DNA of 64,000 nt from Symbiodinium natans (Eukaryota > Sar > Dinophyceae > Suessiales > Symbiodiniaceae), in assembly GCA_905221605.1 (NCBI GenBank), contig CAJNDS010000067.1, forward strand, positions 1-64,000, read 5' to 3'. Position 1 is the first letter of the stretch. Each line of letters starts with the position of its first letter. Of the stretch, positions 33,691-45,484 are shown in pieces. The notes beneath the pieces were generated by a model. The model searched no databases and was not told the origin of the DNA. It saw nothing but the letters and a program-made list of their open reading frames with translations. Both the position numbers and the translations under genes were made by a program.

Positions 33691-33976
33691 TGTTGAACTG
33701 TTCTCAGAACACAGGGTGCCGTAAGGGAAGTGGGGTGGGGGGGGGGGTGGCGGGGGGGATTGGGTTAAAACTACATCTCTCTGGTTTGTTAGGGCTATGT
33801 AGACATGTATTTTAAAACAACCCCAGTTTAGGGTTCAGGGTTTAGGGTTTAGGTTTAGGGTCCAGGGTTTAGGGCTTAGGGCTTAGGGTTTCGGGACATA
33901 TATTTCAACTGCATTATGTATGTAGGGTTATTAAGCCTTCAGCACCGGTTCATAGATCGACCCATCTTTTCCCATA

Positions 33977-34038
33977 GATCTCCTCGGATCACGCGTTGAA
34001 GTTCTTGTGCTGGAGAAGTTCGGGGGAGAGGAAGCTCT
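33977..34038 (+). CDS. Short exon-like block
   Basis: After an AG it reads ISSDHALKFLCWRSSGERKL before an array. Confidence 0.35.
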
Positions 34039-34611
34039 AAACCCTAAACCCTAAACCCTAAACCCTAAACCCTAAACCCTAAACCCTAAGCGCGCATGAA
34101 GGGTAGACTGCCTCGATGTCGCGCGCGCACGGTGAGTTGAGAGGGGTTCTGAGCTTCAAACTCTACCAATTGCTTAAGAGCCCCCAATAAAAGGGTTTTG
34201 GGGTTGAGGGTTTAGGGTTTACGGTTTAGGGTTTAGGGGTTCATGGATGAAAAATATTTCCCTTATAAGAGTAATATAGGGATTATTGTTTTCGTTTTTC
34301 GGGGGTTCTTAAGCATATATATATATATAGTAGTTTAGCCTGCCATTCCTACTGGTTGGGTATTAACCTTTTCGGCTATACATTTCCAAGTTGCTTCACT
34401 ATAATTCCAGGTTCTTCCTATTTCAAATCAAAAGTGAACCTTTTTTGGGGGGTAGGGTATTCAGCCGATAACCCTAAACCCTAAACCCTGAACCCTGAAC
34501 CCTGAACCCTAAATCCTATGTGTTCGCTGTTGTGTTGCACGTTTAGGTTATCATCCGACTGAAGCGGAGGGTGCCAGGAACCAGGAGCCCAAAGCCCAGG
34601 ATCCTGTACCA

Positions 34612-34778
34612 ACCCTAAACACTAAACACTAAACCCTAAACCCTAAACCCTAAACCCTAAACCCTAAACCCTAAACCCTAAACCCTAAACCCTAAACCCT
34701 AAACCCTAAACCTTAAACCCTAAACCCTAAACCCTAAACCCTAAACCCTAAACCCTAAACCCTAAACCCTAAACCCTG
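34612..34778 (-). repeat. Telomere-type array CCCTAAA
   Basis: About 23 units. Confidence 0.95.
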
Positions 34779-34997
34779 TCCTACAGCCAAGGACACACTG
34801 ACACCCTAAATCCCCAAACCCCCAACAAACCCCCAAAACCCTAAAACCCCGAACCTCCAAACCAAACCCCCCCCCCCCTCAAAAAAGAATCGAATACTAC
34901 GAATCAGAATAATAAGAAACAACACATATATGTGTATATATATGTATATTATATATATATATACATATATATATATATCATCCGCAAAACCCCAAAC

Positions 34998-35102
34998 CCT
35001 GAGTCGTGAGGCCCCGTGGCAGACGTTCGCCGCAGTGGCCGGTGGAGCCCTGCTTCTGTTGTGCCTGAAAGCCCAGGGGGGACTGCGGAGCCTCATCCTA
35101 AA
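34998..35102 (+). CDS. Exon-like block with hydrophobic segment
   Basis: It is open as TFAAVAGGALLLLCLKAQGG. It may belong with the membrane-type blocks upstream. Confidence 0.45.
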
Positions 35103-35299
35103 CCCGAAACCACCTTGAAACCTGAAACCCTAAACCCTAAACCCTAAACCCTAAACCCTAAACCCTAAACCCCAAACCACCTTAAACCCTGAAACCCTAG
35201 ACCCTAAACTGCCTTGAACCCCAAACCCTGAAGCCCTACTCCAGACGGCTCGCGGCCTAGGGCGTAGGGTCGCTTGGGGGCTTTTCGAGTTTGTTGCTA

Positions 35300-35393
35300 G
35301 ATAGGACCAACTAGCAGTCCATATTAGGGATTATATAATAGGCAGTACTAGAATCCCTATTAAGGACTGTTAGTATAAGGGGGAACATCCCAA
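35300..35393 (+). mobile_element. A element with degraded left end
   Basis: The right arm is intact (TAAGGGGGAACATCCCAA) and the left arm is partly lost. Confidence 0.6.
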
Positions 35394-35791
35394 CCCTAAA
35401 CCTTAAACCGTAAACCCGAGACCCTGAAACCCTCTTTAAATTGTGGGTTCCATTCTGGGTCCTTATTAATATAGTACGGCATTCGGGTTGAGGATTTAGG
35501 TTTTAGGGTAAAGGGTAAAGGGTAAAATGCTCCCCAAAGGGAACCGTAATTTCGAGAGCTTCCCTATCGGGTTGAAGAGGAATTTGTTTTAGGAGTATGT
35601 TTCGGAATGTTTTTCAGAGGGTTTAAAGGATCAACCTAGCTTCTGGTTTGGGGGTTAAGTTTAGGGTTGAGAGGTTCAGAGTTTAGGGTTTAGGGTTTAG
35701 GGTTTAGGCTGTAGTGAAATATGGCCCATCCTACACTCCAAACCCTCAGCAGCCACCCCCAAACCCTATGAGGCTATGAGGCTAGTTTTGA

Positions 35792-36300
35792 GGACATGCT
35801 GCACCCAGATTGGCTTGCCAACGGGCCTGAGATGCACGAAGGGCCTATCCTACCCAAAGCCGTGCGTGCCAGAGCTGCTAGACCGGACGCAAAGCAATTC
35901 TACGGCTTCTGGGGCAGTTGTGTCTTGGCGCAAGGGACCCGTCCGCCAGACCCTTGCAGACGGCGATTCTCACAGGGCTTTCTCTAAGGGCTACGCCAAG
36001 GCGGTGACAAAGCACAAGCTCCCTCGTGGCCACAAACCCTTGCCTCCGGGGCAGCTCTTCAACAGTCCCTCCTTTCCTACGATCTGAAGTGGACCCTGTT
36101 TCCGTTTTCTCAGGGTTCCCTGATAATCCCTTTAAAACCGAAAAGGGCGCCCTAAACCCTAAACCCTAAACCCTAAACCCTAAACCCTAAACCCTAAACC
36201 CTAAACCCTAAACCCTAAACCCTTTTTTATTCCTAGGTTACTGGGTTTAGACTTTCCTACGGCACCTTCTGGTGGAGCCGAAGCCCTAAACCCCAAGCCC
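35792..36300 (+). CDS. Exon block interrupted by a C element with array
   Basis: Two overlapping frames are open. One begins EDMLHPDWLANGPEMHEGP; the other ends KGYAKAVTKHKLPRGHKPLP and continues across the C element at 36082-36251 into PTAPSGGAEAL. Product unknown. Confidence 0.5.
36082..36251 (+). mobile_element. C element containing a telomere array, 10-bp duplication
   Basis: C-like halves enclose a CCCTAAA array (36152-36221). CTTTCCTACG is repeated at 36072-36081 and 36252-36261. Removal extends the upstream frame (LFNSPSFPTAPSGGAEAL). Confidence 0.75.
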
Positions 36301-36435
36301 TTCTACTTCAATCTGCGCTTTCCCTAAACCCTAAACCCTAAACCCTCAACCCTAATTAAACCCTAAACCCTACAAGCCCTAAGTCCTTGTCTGTGCAGAG
36401 GATGGCTTGATACAAGCCTGCTGGGGATGCGATGT

Positions 36436-36645
36436 AGGGTTTAGGGTTTAGGGTTTAGGGTTTAGGGTTTAGGGTTTAGGGTTTAGGGTTTAGGGTTTAG
36501 GGTTTAGGGTTTAGGGTTTAGGGTTTAGGGTTTAGGGTTTAGGGTCATAGGGTCATAGGGTTTAGGGTTTAGGGTTTAGGGTTTAGGGTTTAGGGTTTAG
36601 GGTTTAGGGTTTAGGGTTTAGGGTTTAGGGTTTAGGGTTTAGGGA
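36436..36645 (+). repeat. Telomere-type array TTTAGGG
   Basis: About 30 units with two GGGTCATA interruptions. Confidence 0.95.
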
Positions 36646-36747
36646 CCCTCAGCCCCTTTGTTTCAGCGGATTCCAGCGGAGGTCTGCAGCGACCCTGGCA
36701 AAACTAATCACCCTAAACCCTTCAAACCCACCGTACCCACCAAACCC

Positions 36748-36835
36748 GACAACCCTACAAACCCTACAAATCCTACAAACCCTACAAACCCTACAAACCC
36801 TACAAACCCTACAAACCCTACAAACCCTACAAACC
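36748..36835 (+). repeat. Variant array, unit CCCTACAAA
   Basis: About nine 9-bp units derived from the telomere unit. Confidence 0.9.
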
Positions 36836-36909
36836 TTTAGCCGAAAATCTAAGGCACTACGCTCCGGAACCCCTAAACCCCTGGGGTCCACGCTGCCTAA
36901 ACCTCAATG

Positions 36910-36995
36910 TGCTCTCAGGCTTCTTCTTCGCCTGGTTGGACCGCAAAGTCCGCGGAACGGATCCGAAGCAGATGCACCCGCGCCCAGCATGTCCA
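36910..36995 (+). CDS. Exon-like block, unknown product
   Basis: After CTCTCAG it reads GFFFAWLDRKVRGTDPKQMH then PRPACPKFG. Confidence 0.45.
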
Positions 36996-37568
36996 AAATT
37001 CGGGTTGAGGGTTTAGGGGTTAGGGTTTAGGGTTTAGGGTTCATAGGGTTTAAAGGTTACAAGTAGCCTTCAAAAGACGTTTCAGGTAGTGTTGGGGGTT
37101 TTGGGTTTTAGGGTTCAGGGTTTCGGGCTTTAGGGTCGTTTCGTTTTGGGTTGAGGGGTTTCCCTTGTTGATCCGTACCCGGAGTTCTGTAGCGATAGAA
37201 AGGGTCTGGAACCCTCCATGCCCTTTTTGTTCTGTCTCTTCCCCCACCCTTAGCCACCCTAAGCCCCAATCCCTAGACCGTAGTTAACGCTACACCCCAA
37301 ACCACCCCCTTCCCAAGACCCTATTGAACCCTAAACCCCCAACCCCCCCAACCCGAAACCTGAAACCCTAAACCCGAAGCCCTAAACTCTGAACCCTGGT
37401 TGACCCTAAACCCGAAACCCGAGTTAAGACTAGTTAACCCTAAACCCGAAACCCGAGTTGAGCCTAGTTAACCCTAAACCCTAAACCCTAAACGCTAAAC
37501 CCTAAACCCTAAACCCTAAACCCTGAACCCTGAACCCTAAACCCTAAACCCTAAACCCCAAACCGAAA

Positions 37569-37680
37569 GCCCACTTCAGGGCTTCTCTTCAGCTGTGGGC
37601 CCTCTACTTTGTGGTCGCCTGGGTGGTGGGCATCGTTGCCGGCTCCATAGCCTATGCTGCGCAACGCAGCTGCAGAGGTC
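37569..37680 (+). CDS. Exon-like block with one transmembrane helix
   Basis: It is open as LWALYFVVAWVVGIVAGSIA, a clear hydrophobic helix, followed by AQRSCRG. Confidence 0.45.
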
Positions 37681-38397
37681 TAGGGTTGATTTAGGGTCCA
37701 GAGTTTTGGGTTCGGTTCTAGGGTTTGGGTTTAGGGTGTAGGGTTTAGGGTTTAGGGTGTAGGGTGTAGGGTTAAGGGTGTAGGTCTTTAGGGTTTAAGG
37801 TTTCGGGTCCGTCCTTGGTGTTCTTGGGGTCTAGCCTTCTTGTTTTCAGGTTTAAGGGGCCAAGCTGCTTGATAACAGTCCCCTTGCGGTTTAGGGCTAA
37901 GGGTGTAGGCCTTTAGGGTTTAGGGTGCTTTTGCTGAAATACAGCCTTCCTGTGACCCGAATCCCTAAACCCGCAGCAGGAATGATAGCTTCAGTTATGG
38001 TTCCAAGGGTGTCTTATAAGTGCAGACTGATTCTCTTTTGCGGTGAGGATCCTTTGGCAGCAGAGATGACTGGGCCAAAAAGCATGGATCGTTTTGGCAC
38101 CCCACAAACCGGATGCACCGGACGTGTATGTGTCTGTGTATGCGCGTGTAGATAGGTGTGCATCATGTACGTACGCATGTACGTTTTGTGTGTATCCCTA
38201 TACTTCCAGGTGTAGGGTATGTAGAAGCCCAATACCTAAGCCCTACATCCCCAGATCCTCCGCACAACTCCAACCCCCTAAGCCTCTAAACCCCTCAAAG
38301 CCCTTCAACCCGCTGAACCCCCCTAAGCATCCTAAACTCCCCTAAACCCTAGACCCTATAAACCCGAAACCCTAAACCCTAATCCCCCTAAGCCGCA

Positions 38398-38487
38398 AGC
38401 CACTTGGCCCAACGCTGAGGTACACCGAAAAGTGGTTTGAGCCAGCCGGCAGCAGTCGGGGTAGAGACTTGCTTTTGGACCAAATGT
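38398..38487 (+). CDS. Exon-like block, unknown product
   Basis: It is open as LRYTEKWFEPAGSSRGRDLL then LDQMYPN. Confidence 0.35.
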
Positions 38488-38595
38488 ACCCTAATTAAAC
38501 ACTCAACCGAAGAGGGTTTTTGATTCCGATGCAGCAATGGGGGCTATGGTCCTAAAGCCTAAACCCTGAACCCTGAACCCTGAACCCTTCTAGGG

Positions 38596-38705
38596 GTCCA
38601 TCCTTATGCCTATATCCCCCCCTTGGGAATTATTTTTTGTTTTTATACAACCAAGAGGATATTCAGAATTATATTTTAATTAAGGTTCTCAGGGGAGTAT
38701 AGATG
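38596..38705 (+). mobile_element. R element
   Basis: This is an AT-rich element matching helicase intron 8. A degenerate CCCTGAA array lies on each side of it. Confidence 0.55.
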
Positions 38706-39215
38706 CCCTAAACCCTAAACCCTAAACCCTGAACCCTGAACCCTGAACCCTGAACCCTGAACCCTTGTAGGGGTCCATCCATATACCCCTTAAGAGATGG
38801 TTCAGTGGTCCCCACCGGCGAGGTGCTTCGTTCTTCGGGGCTTCAGCTCTTGCATGAAGTCGGCCCTAGGTTTATGTTTTAGGGTTTAGGGTAGGGTTTA
38901 GGGTTTAGGGTCAGGCCCCGGCATGAAAGCTTGGACAGGTCCCAGAGTCAGAGGGTTGTCGTAACCAGAGTTTGGGGTAGGATTAGGCTCAGGGGGTTTA
39001 GGGTTTGGGGCTTAGGGTTCAGGGTTTAGTCCGCCCCCCCCCCCCCCCCCCTCCCCCTAGGTCCCCTGCGAGGATGTGACTAGATGAAGCATGGATTCAC
39101 TGCAGCACCCTTGAAACAGTATTCCTACAATAAACCACCTCTTTTCCTCAGGTGTTCACTGTGAAGGGATTCCCAGTCGGGTTTCCTGTGCCCCAAGGGG
39201 CTCCAGCCCTAAACA

Positions 39216-39388
39216 CTAAGCCCTAAACCCTAAACCCGAAACCCTAAACCCCAAACCCTAAACCCTAAACCCTAAGCCCCAAACCCTAATCCCAAACCCT
39301 AAACCCTAAACCCTAAACCCTAAACCCTAAACCCTAAACCCTAAACCCTAAACCCTAAACCCTAAACCCTAAACCCTAAACCCTAAAC
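39216..39388 (-). repeat. Telomere-type array CCCTAAA
   Basis: Variants at the start, then about 14 pure units. Confidence 0.95.
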
Positions 39389-40089
39389 TGCGCCCAGGCT
39401 CACACGTCTGAACATCTACAAAGGCCATAGGGTTGCTTCCGGATGTGGACCCTAAACCGCCTAAACCTTAAACCCTAAATCCCTAAACCCTAAACCCTAA
39501 GCCCTAAGCCTTTTAAGTCCTCCACCCTAAAACCCTAAGCCACCGGGACCTCTCTCCCAGACCTTCCGATGCAGCATTGCTGGCCATGGTCCTAAACCCT
39601 AAACTCCAAACCCTAAACCCAGAAACTTCCTGAACCCTGAACGCTGAAACCTTGTATGGGTCCATGAGTTTAAACGGTGGCTGGGCAAGGGTCCACAGCT
39701 TCGTTTTGGCTTGTGTTTCAGGTTGTTGCTTTAAGGGTTTAGGGTTTAGGGTTTAGGGTGTTTTCGAGTTTGGGCTCTAGATTTTTGCGTTGATTTTGGC
39801 AGGTGTCTTTGCTAAGAATAATAAATTAGGATGTCAGGGATACCCTTTTTCTAGAGGAAATGCCAAAAACACTCCCCAGGTCCACCAAGGCAAGGCTATT
39901 GTCTGTTCTCTAAGTCGTGATTCCTTTTTGGGGCTTGATTGGAAGAAGGCCGCTTGCATGTAGGCTACTTGGACAAGACCAAAGACATTCAGTCCAAAAG
40001 CCCCCGAAAGGCTACGTGGCGGCGTGCCCGAAACCCGAAATCCTAAACCTTAAGGCCTAAACCCTAAACCATTAACCCTAGACCCTATA

Positions 40090-40190
40090 TAAACCCTAAA
40101 CCCCAAACCCCAAACCCCAAACCCCAAACCCCAAACCCCAAACCCCAAACCCCAAACCCCAAACCCCAAACCCCAAACCCCAAACCCTAA
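40090..40190 (-). repeat. Variant array, unit CCCCAAA
   Basis: About 14 consecutive CCCCAAA units bordered by CCCTAAA. Confidence 0.95.
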
Positions 40191-40203
40191 ACCCTACACC
40201 CTG

Positions 40204-40290
40204 CACCACCTGCCCCTTCTCCAAGGTGTTGACCCTGACGTCTCCAGGCCAGCGTCCTCTCTTGGCTTTTGCCAGGTTTTCGGGCTTGTC
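40204..40290 (+). CDS. Exon-like block, unknown product
   Basis: It is open as PFSKVLTLTSPGQRPLLAFA. Confidence 0.35.
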
Positions 40291-40506
40291 AGGGTTTAGG
40301 GTTTAGGGCTTAGGGTTTAGGGCTTAGGGTTTAGGGTTTAGGGTTCAGTTCAGCGGCTTCAAGTGGGTTAGGGTTTAGGGTGTAGGGCTTAGGGCCTAGG
40401 GTTTTGCATACGCCTCAGCACAACATGCTGGATAATCAACAACTGCACTATAATTTAGATCCCCAAATATAACATCAAATTTCATTGTGTCGTTGCTCTT
40501 GTTGCT

Positions 40507-40809
40507 ATGACTAGTATCATCATTATTTTTTATCTTTATCAAAGAGTTTATATGCCTCCACCCATAGTTTATCATTTATCATCTCTATTTATTAGTCCCT
40601 GCACGGACAAGGCGCCTCACATTCATGTGGGTGTTGCCCTAAATTCGGTCCTTTTGGGGGAAGGGGTTCCACGTTCCACGAAGAAAGCTTGTGAACACCA
40701 GTATCTGAAATCACTTTGTTTAGCCTGTCCTTGCTGTTGTCTAGAAAATGGGAATCCAGCAGTCAACTTAAAAGCCCAAACAACCCAAAAGCCCCATCCC
40801 GGAGATTCT
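40507..40809 (+). CDS. AT-rich open frame, unknown product
   Basis: An ATG-initiated frame of about 100 codons runs into the S element. It is unusually AT-rich at its start (MTSIIIIFYLYQRVYMPPP) and Cys-rich later (SLCLACPCCCLENG). Confidence 0.3.
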
Positions 40810-40930
40810 GGGTTCCCCTACTACCCTCCTCAAAACGACCTCCCCAGGGTTCCCCCCCATAGTTCAGGTTATTTGGGGATAGTTAAGGTTAGTTAAGGTT
40901 ACTTAAGGGGGGAACCCAGGGCGGGTAGTA
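40810..40930 (+). mobile_element. S inverted repeat
   Basis: Left GGTTCCCCTACTACCC pairs with right GGGGGGAACCC and GGGTAGTAG. Only one copy was seen. Confidence 0.5.
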
Positions 40931-41007
40931 GCCCTAAACCTTAAACCCTAAACCCTAAACCCTAAACCCTAAACCCTAAACCCTAAACCCTAAACCCTAA
41001 ACCCTAC

Positions 41008-41386
41008 ACCCGGGAGGGTGATATAGTAGGGAAACCCATGAAAAGACCAAGCCAAGCAAGGGGTGCGCAGCTCATGGACGCGGGTTCGATCAACTTCCTG
41101 CCCGGTGCTCCCATGGCTTCGGCTTTTCAGTCTTTTTTTGTTAGCAGGGTTTAGGGTATAGGGTTTAGGGTTTAGGGTTTGGGGGTTTAGGGTCTAGGGT
41201 TTAGGGTTTTAGGGGTCTAGGGGTTAGGGCTTGGGGTTTAGGGTTTTAGGGTTTAGTGTTTAGGGTCTGGCGTTAATTAGGGTTCGTCAAGATGAAGGAT
41301 CTAGTTTCAAGTTTGCGTACTCCAAGCTGCTCAGCGGACAAAAGGTACAATGGCCTCGGAAATCCTACGCTCTCGAAGCTTGAGCC
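41008..41386 (+). CDS. Two exons joined across a telomere-array intron
   Basis: The first block (41008-41147) includes ARGAQLMDAGSINFLPGAPM and the second (41281-41386) includes DEGSSFKFAYSKLLSGQKVQ. AGGGTT occurs at both edges of the array, and the join keeps the frame. Confidence 0.55.
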
Positions 41387-41769
41387 TTAAACCCTCAACC
41401 CTAAACCCTTAACTCTCTGAAGCCTACACCCTAAGCCCTAAACCCTAAACCTTCAACCCTGAAACCCTAAAACCCTAAGTCCTGAGGCTTTAGACTGAAG
41501 GGTCCGTTGGAAGCTTGAGGCTTAGGGTTTTGAATTCTTTTGGTTTAGGGTTTAGGGTTCAGGGTATAGGGTTTGGGGCTATGTAATTTCTTGATTCTGT
41601 GGCCGTTTAGTCGGGGGTGCGATGTCAGGACATGCTTGCTAAGAGTCGTTCGCTGCAAGTTCCAGGCAAGATTTTTTCCGACACTTTGGTTGCCCCTCAA
41701 CCCTAAAACACTGAACCATCGACCCGAAACCCTAAACCCGAACACCCTAACACCCTAAAACCCAAAAAC

Positions 41770-41862
41770 CCAAAGTCAAGGAAAGCGGCTAGTCGAACAT
41801 AAAGCCTTGCGTGCAACTACCTGCATGGTTGCCACATGTTGCAACCAGACGCCCTCAGAGGG
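41770..41862 (+). CDS. Exon-like block, unknown product
   Basis: It is open as QSQGKRLVEHKALRATTCMV. Confidence 0.35.
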
Positions 41863-42179
41863 TTTATAGCATACATTGGGTTTATAGGGTTATAGTCTGT
41901 TATAGTGTTTAGAGGGTTTAGAGGGTTTGCAGGGTCTAGAGGGCTTACAGGGTTTAGGGGTTTAGAGGGTTTTATAGGGTTCATAGGGTTGGTAAGGTCT
42001 AAGGGTTGCTACATGGTCCCTTAGTTCGGGCCCTTAAGCCCATGCTTCAGAACGCTTTAAAGGAGGTAAGGGACCATATTAGGAGCCGATGAAACTAATT
42101 TTGGTGGTTTAGCAGAAACCCAAAACCCAAAACCCATATCCTAAACCCTAAACACTAAACCCTAAACCCTAAAAACTTG

Positions 42180-42286
42180 TCCGGTGTCAGCTCTGCCTCT
42201 GTCAGGTACGCACGTCATGACGAACATATCCATGGGCTTCAAGGATCAAGAGTACCGGCCTGAGCCTTTCTTCCATCTGGTTGCGG
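42180..42286 (+). CDS. Exon-like block, unknown product
   Basis: It is open as GTHVMTNISMGFKDQEYRPE then PFFHLVA, directly before an array. Confidence 0.45.
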
Positions 42287-42376
42287 TTTAGGGTTTAGGG
42301 TTTAGGGTTTAGGGTTTAGGGTTTAGGGTTTAGGGTTTAGGGTTTAGGGTTTAGGGTTTAGGGTTTAGGGTTTAGG
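42286..42376 (+). repeat. Telomere-type array TTTAGGG
   Basis: About 13 units directly after an exon-like block. Confidence 0.95.
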
Positions 42377-42389
42377 TTTGTTTTTCATA

Positions 42390-43420
42390 CTTTTGTATGT
42401 ATGGTTGCATATGATTCTATATGAGTCGTGATTGCAAGAGAGAGAGAGAGAGAGATCAAGCCAAGCCGAGATCGAGGATGTGCATGAATATGTGTGGTGC
42501 TCAGATCTTCAAGATACTCAAAGGTGGGCTTTGGTATTTCGGTGGAGGCCGCATCCACCACTCTCCACGGCATGGAGCCGTCAGAGACACCGGAGAGCCG
42601 TGGCCGCCGGTGCGAGCATGGCGAATCAATAAACCCCCCAGCGGGGACATCTCCGACCTCACCAATGCCGAGCACGATGCGGAAGAGCTGCCGGGGAGAG
42701 CAAGGTCAAGTTCTGAGGGGTGAGACGCAAACCGAACCGAGTAGTCAAGCTAGGGTAGGCAGAAGCGGTGCTGAAGGGGCAGCTACACTAAGGTATATAC
42801 AGGGGGATGGGGGGAAGGTTGCGCCAGGTTTCAGGGGATTGGGGAGGGAAAGAGGGGGTTGTATTTAAAAGTTAGTCGGTGAGTAAACAAAGCTGACTCA
42901 GCCAGCACTGTTTGAACATTAGGGCACACCAAGGACAGCATCAGTAATGACCAGATTGTTACTTTTGATTGAAGGATATGGGGGTGTAGGTGGGTAGCCG
43001 GGAAGGCTGTCGGCAGGGTCTCACCCGGTGGAACAACGTGGGCGGTAGAGACGGACACTGCGTAAGGAGAATGTGTAGTTTAGGAGATGGGGGGCCAAAG
43101 AGGGGGGCGGGGGGGAGGTGGGGGGGGGAAGTGAGAACTAGCGTGTCCGGGGAGCCCCCAGACTCTATCGGGAAGTGTCACACAGGACTGTGGGATCCGG
43201 GCGCGCTTCGCGCGCGAGGGGTGCTTGCGCCCCTCATGCCCAGCAGAAGAAGAAGAAGAAGAAGAAGAAGAAGAAGAAGAAGAAGAAGAAGAAGAAGAAG
43301 AAGAAGAAGAAGAGAGATGAATACGTTGGAACTGGGAGCTTACTCGCGCTTGAGATCCGCACGTTCCCGAGTCCCGATCCTTTGAAGTCCTATCAAAGCC
43401 CTTCAGCCAACCTAGCCTAA
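42390..43420. other. Array-free island with AG and GAA microsatellites
   Basis: No telomere repeats occur here. GA runs near 42437 and a (GAA)n run at about 43246-43312 are present. Overlapping ORFs on both strands of about 100 codons give no recognisable protein. Confidence 0.5.
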
Positions 43421-43439
43421 AGCCCCCAAACCCTCAACC

Positions 43440-43590
43440 CGCAACCCCTCTCAACCCCTCTCAACCTCCCTCAACCCCTCTCAACCCCTCTCAAGCCCTC
43501 TCAACCCCTCTCAACCCCTCTCAACCCCTCTCAACCCCTCTCAACCCCTCTCAACCCCTCTCAACCCCCTCAACCCCTCAACCCTCAACC
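43440..43590 (+). repeat. Tandem 10-bp repeat
   Basis: CTCAACCCCT-type units repeat about 12 times. Confidence 0.85.
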
Positions 43591-43593
43591 CCT

Positions 43594-43680
43594 CAACATA
43601 CGACAGGCTCTGGTGTGCGGCGCCCCTGCAAAGAGGGGACCTGCCTCCTGCGCCTCGGACAAGACTTGCCTGAGAGTAGC
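43594..43680 (+). CDS. Exon-like block, unknown product
   Basis: It is open as IRQALVCGAPAKRGPASCAS. Confidence 0.35.
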
Positions 43681-43894
43681 CCTAAACCCAAACCCGAACC
43701 CCTTACCCCTAAACCCTAAACCCTAAACCTTATAAGCCTTGAACCTGAAATCCTAAACCCTAAACCCTAAACCCTAAGCTTCAAGAAACATCCCCAAACA
43801 ATCACTCGTTTTTTTGGTTGGGGTTTCTAGGTGGACAAGGGGGGCATCCCTTTCTCCGGCTAGGTTTCCTGGGCTACCTAGTTTCGAAGGGTAG

Positions 43895-44056
43895 TGTCAT
43901 GGGCCCTTAATATAGTCCCTTACCTCCTTAAAGGGTTCTGAATTATTTGGGCCCTTGGGTGTATAGCGTATATAAGGAGTATATATGGCGTCCCCTGTTA
44001 AGGGCCCATATGAAGGGAATTGAAGGGACCATGTAACGTAACCGCCCCAAGATGGT
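43895..44056 (+). mobile_element. O element
   Basis: The GGGTAGTGTCATGGGCCCTT left end and complementary right end match copies at 50499-50731, 61076-61293 and a short one near 42001-42076. Confidence 0.6.
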
Positions 44057-44099
44057 TCGTTTCTGTTCGAGGAGGGGTGTTGAGGGCTTCGTAGAAGCA

Positions 44100-44920
44100 A
44101 GATCGTAGAAGTGAGATTTCGGAAGGGCTCAAGTATTTAGGATGATGTTAAACAACCTAAACCCTACACAGCCTACTCAACCCTAAACCCTAAACCCTGA
44201 ACCCTGAACCCTAAACCAGGTCACCTACGACTTCTGGCTTGTGGGCAAAGGCTCCTTGGATCAGTGAGGATGTGTCTTTCCAAATGCCCACTGTGTCCTG
44301 AACGAGCACTGAACCTCAAAGCCCGAGGCCTTCGACACTAAACCCCCGAAGCCTGGGGTTTAAGGGGTTAGTGTTTAGGGTCTAGGGCTTAGAGTTTAGG
44401 TTTTAGGGCGCTAGAATCCTAAACCCATAGAACTCAGCCCCTAAAGCCTAAGCACACAAGAATCCAGACTTGGAATGGGGAAGCTGTAAAATGCTGAGGA
44501 GGCACGTGACAAAGCTCAAACATCGACGGGTAGTGAACGAAACGGCCAAGAACCCGATGCAACTGGCGGGGAGAGGTCCAAAACAATATGATGGGAAAAG
44601 ATGCGAGGGAGAAGGAATCAAGCTTCATCTGCGTCTGCCTGGATAGGTGAAAGGACGGCACGCAAGGACATGACTTCATAGCTTCTGTGCCTAACGCCCA
44701 GCTGAGCCAAGAGCCGTCTACAATAAACAGATAAATGATCGAAACGGAGGGAGAGCGGGAGGGAGGGAGAGAGAGAGAGAGACAGACAGATTAAAAAGAC
44801 AAACAAAAACAAAAACAAGAAAGAAAAAGAAAAAGACAAATATAAATAGAAACAGCAAGAAAACAGAGAACGATAAAGAAGAAGAGAAAGATATTGGCGC
44901 CCGATGTTGAGATTCTAGAG
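44100..44920. other. Mostly non-coding stretch
   Basis: It has purine-rich low complexity near 44755-44890, and one block near 44215-44335 that reads as protein but holds two TGA codons. No gene is supported. Confidence 0.4.
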
Positions 44921-44921
44921 C

Positions 44922-45036
44922 CTAGGACCCAGAGCAGGCCCTTATTCCCCTTATTTGGGGTTCAGGTTCCCTTCTAAGCCTCTGTAAACCGAGAAAGGGC
45001 ACCCGTTTTGTTCCCAGGTTACCCTTGGGTCTAGTG
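44922..45036 (+). mobile_element. C element
   Basis: It runs from AGGACCCAGAGCAGGCCC to TTACCCTTGGGTCTAG with an internal inverted repeat. Confidence 0.65.
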
Positions 45037-45097
45037 GTCAAAAGAGGTGGTTCGTAGCAACAAACCCTAAACCCTAAACCCTCAACTTCCAAGCCTA

Positions 45098-45323
45098 CCT
45101 TGAGGACCAAGTCAACCCAACAATTGGGTCTTATACCCTTTACTACTATAGTCCATCTTAACTCTGTGGTACTTTACTGTAACTTTAGATCCTTGGCCTT
45201 TTTGGGTTTATAGGGTTTCTTAATCAGGCAGCTAAAAATTGAATTTTTAGCTACCCTGCTAAGTGCAGCCGAGTTAAGGTATATGAACCATACACCCTTT
45301 TAGGGTTCATGTGGTTCCCAAGG
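45098..45323 (+). mobile_element. H element interrupted by a G element at TTAA
   Basis: H arms surround a complete 112-bp G element (45162-45273) flanked by TTAA on both sides. Uninterrupted H copies read straight through this site. Confidence 0.8.
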
Positions 45324-45484
45324 TCAACCCCTGAACCCGAAGCCACCCAAAACCCCAAACCCTTGGGTTATTCCCTAAACCCTAAACTTGGTCATAGTTG
45401 GGTAACATTTTACATTTTTAAGGGTACTTAAACCCAATAAGAATAAACATTTGAATTTTTAATATTACCCCAACCATGAACTAG

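Noticed and set aside
41085-41105. tRNA-like GGTTCGATCAA box
   Set aside because: No matching stems or A box were found, and the sequence lies inside a strong open reading frame.
43246-43312. ORFs giving poly-Arg or poly-Lys from the GAA run
   Set aside because: They are produced by a trinucleotide microsatellite, not by a supported gene.
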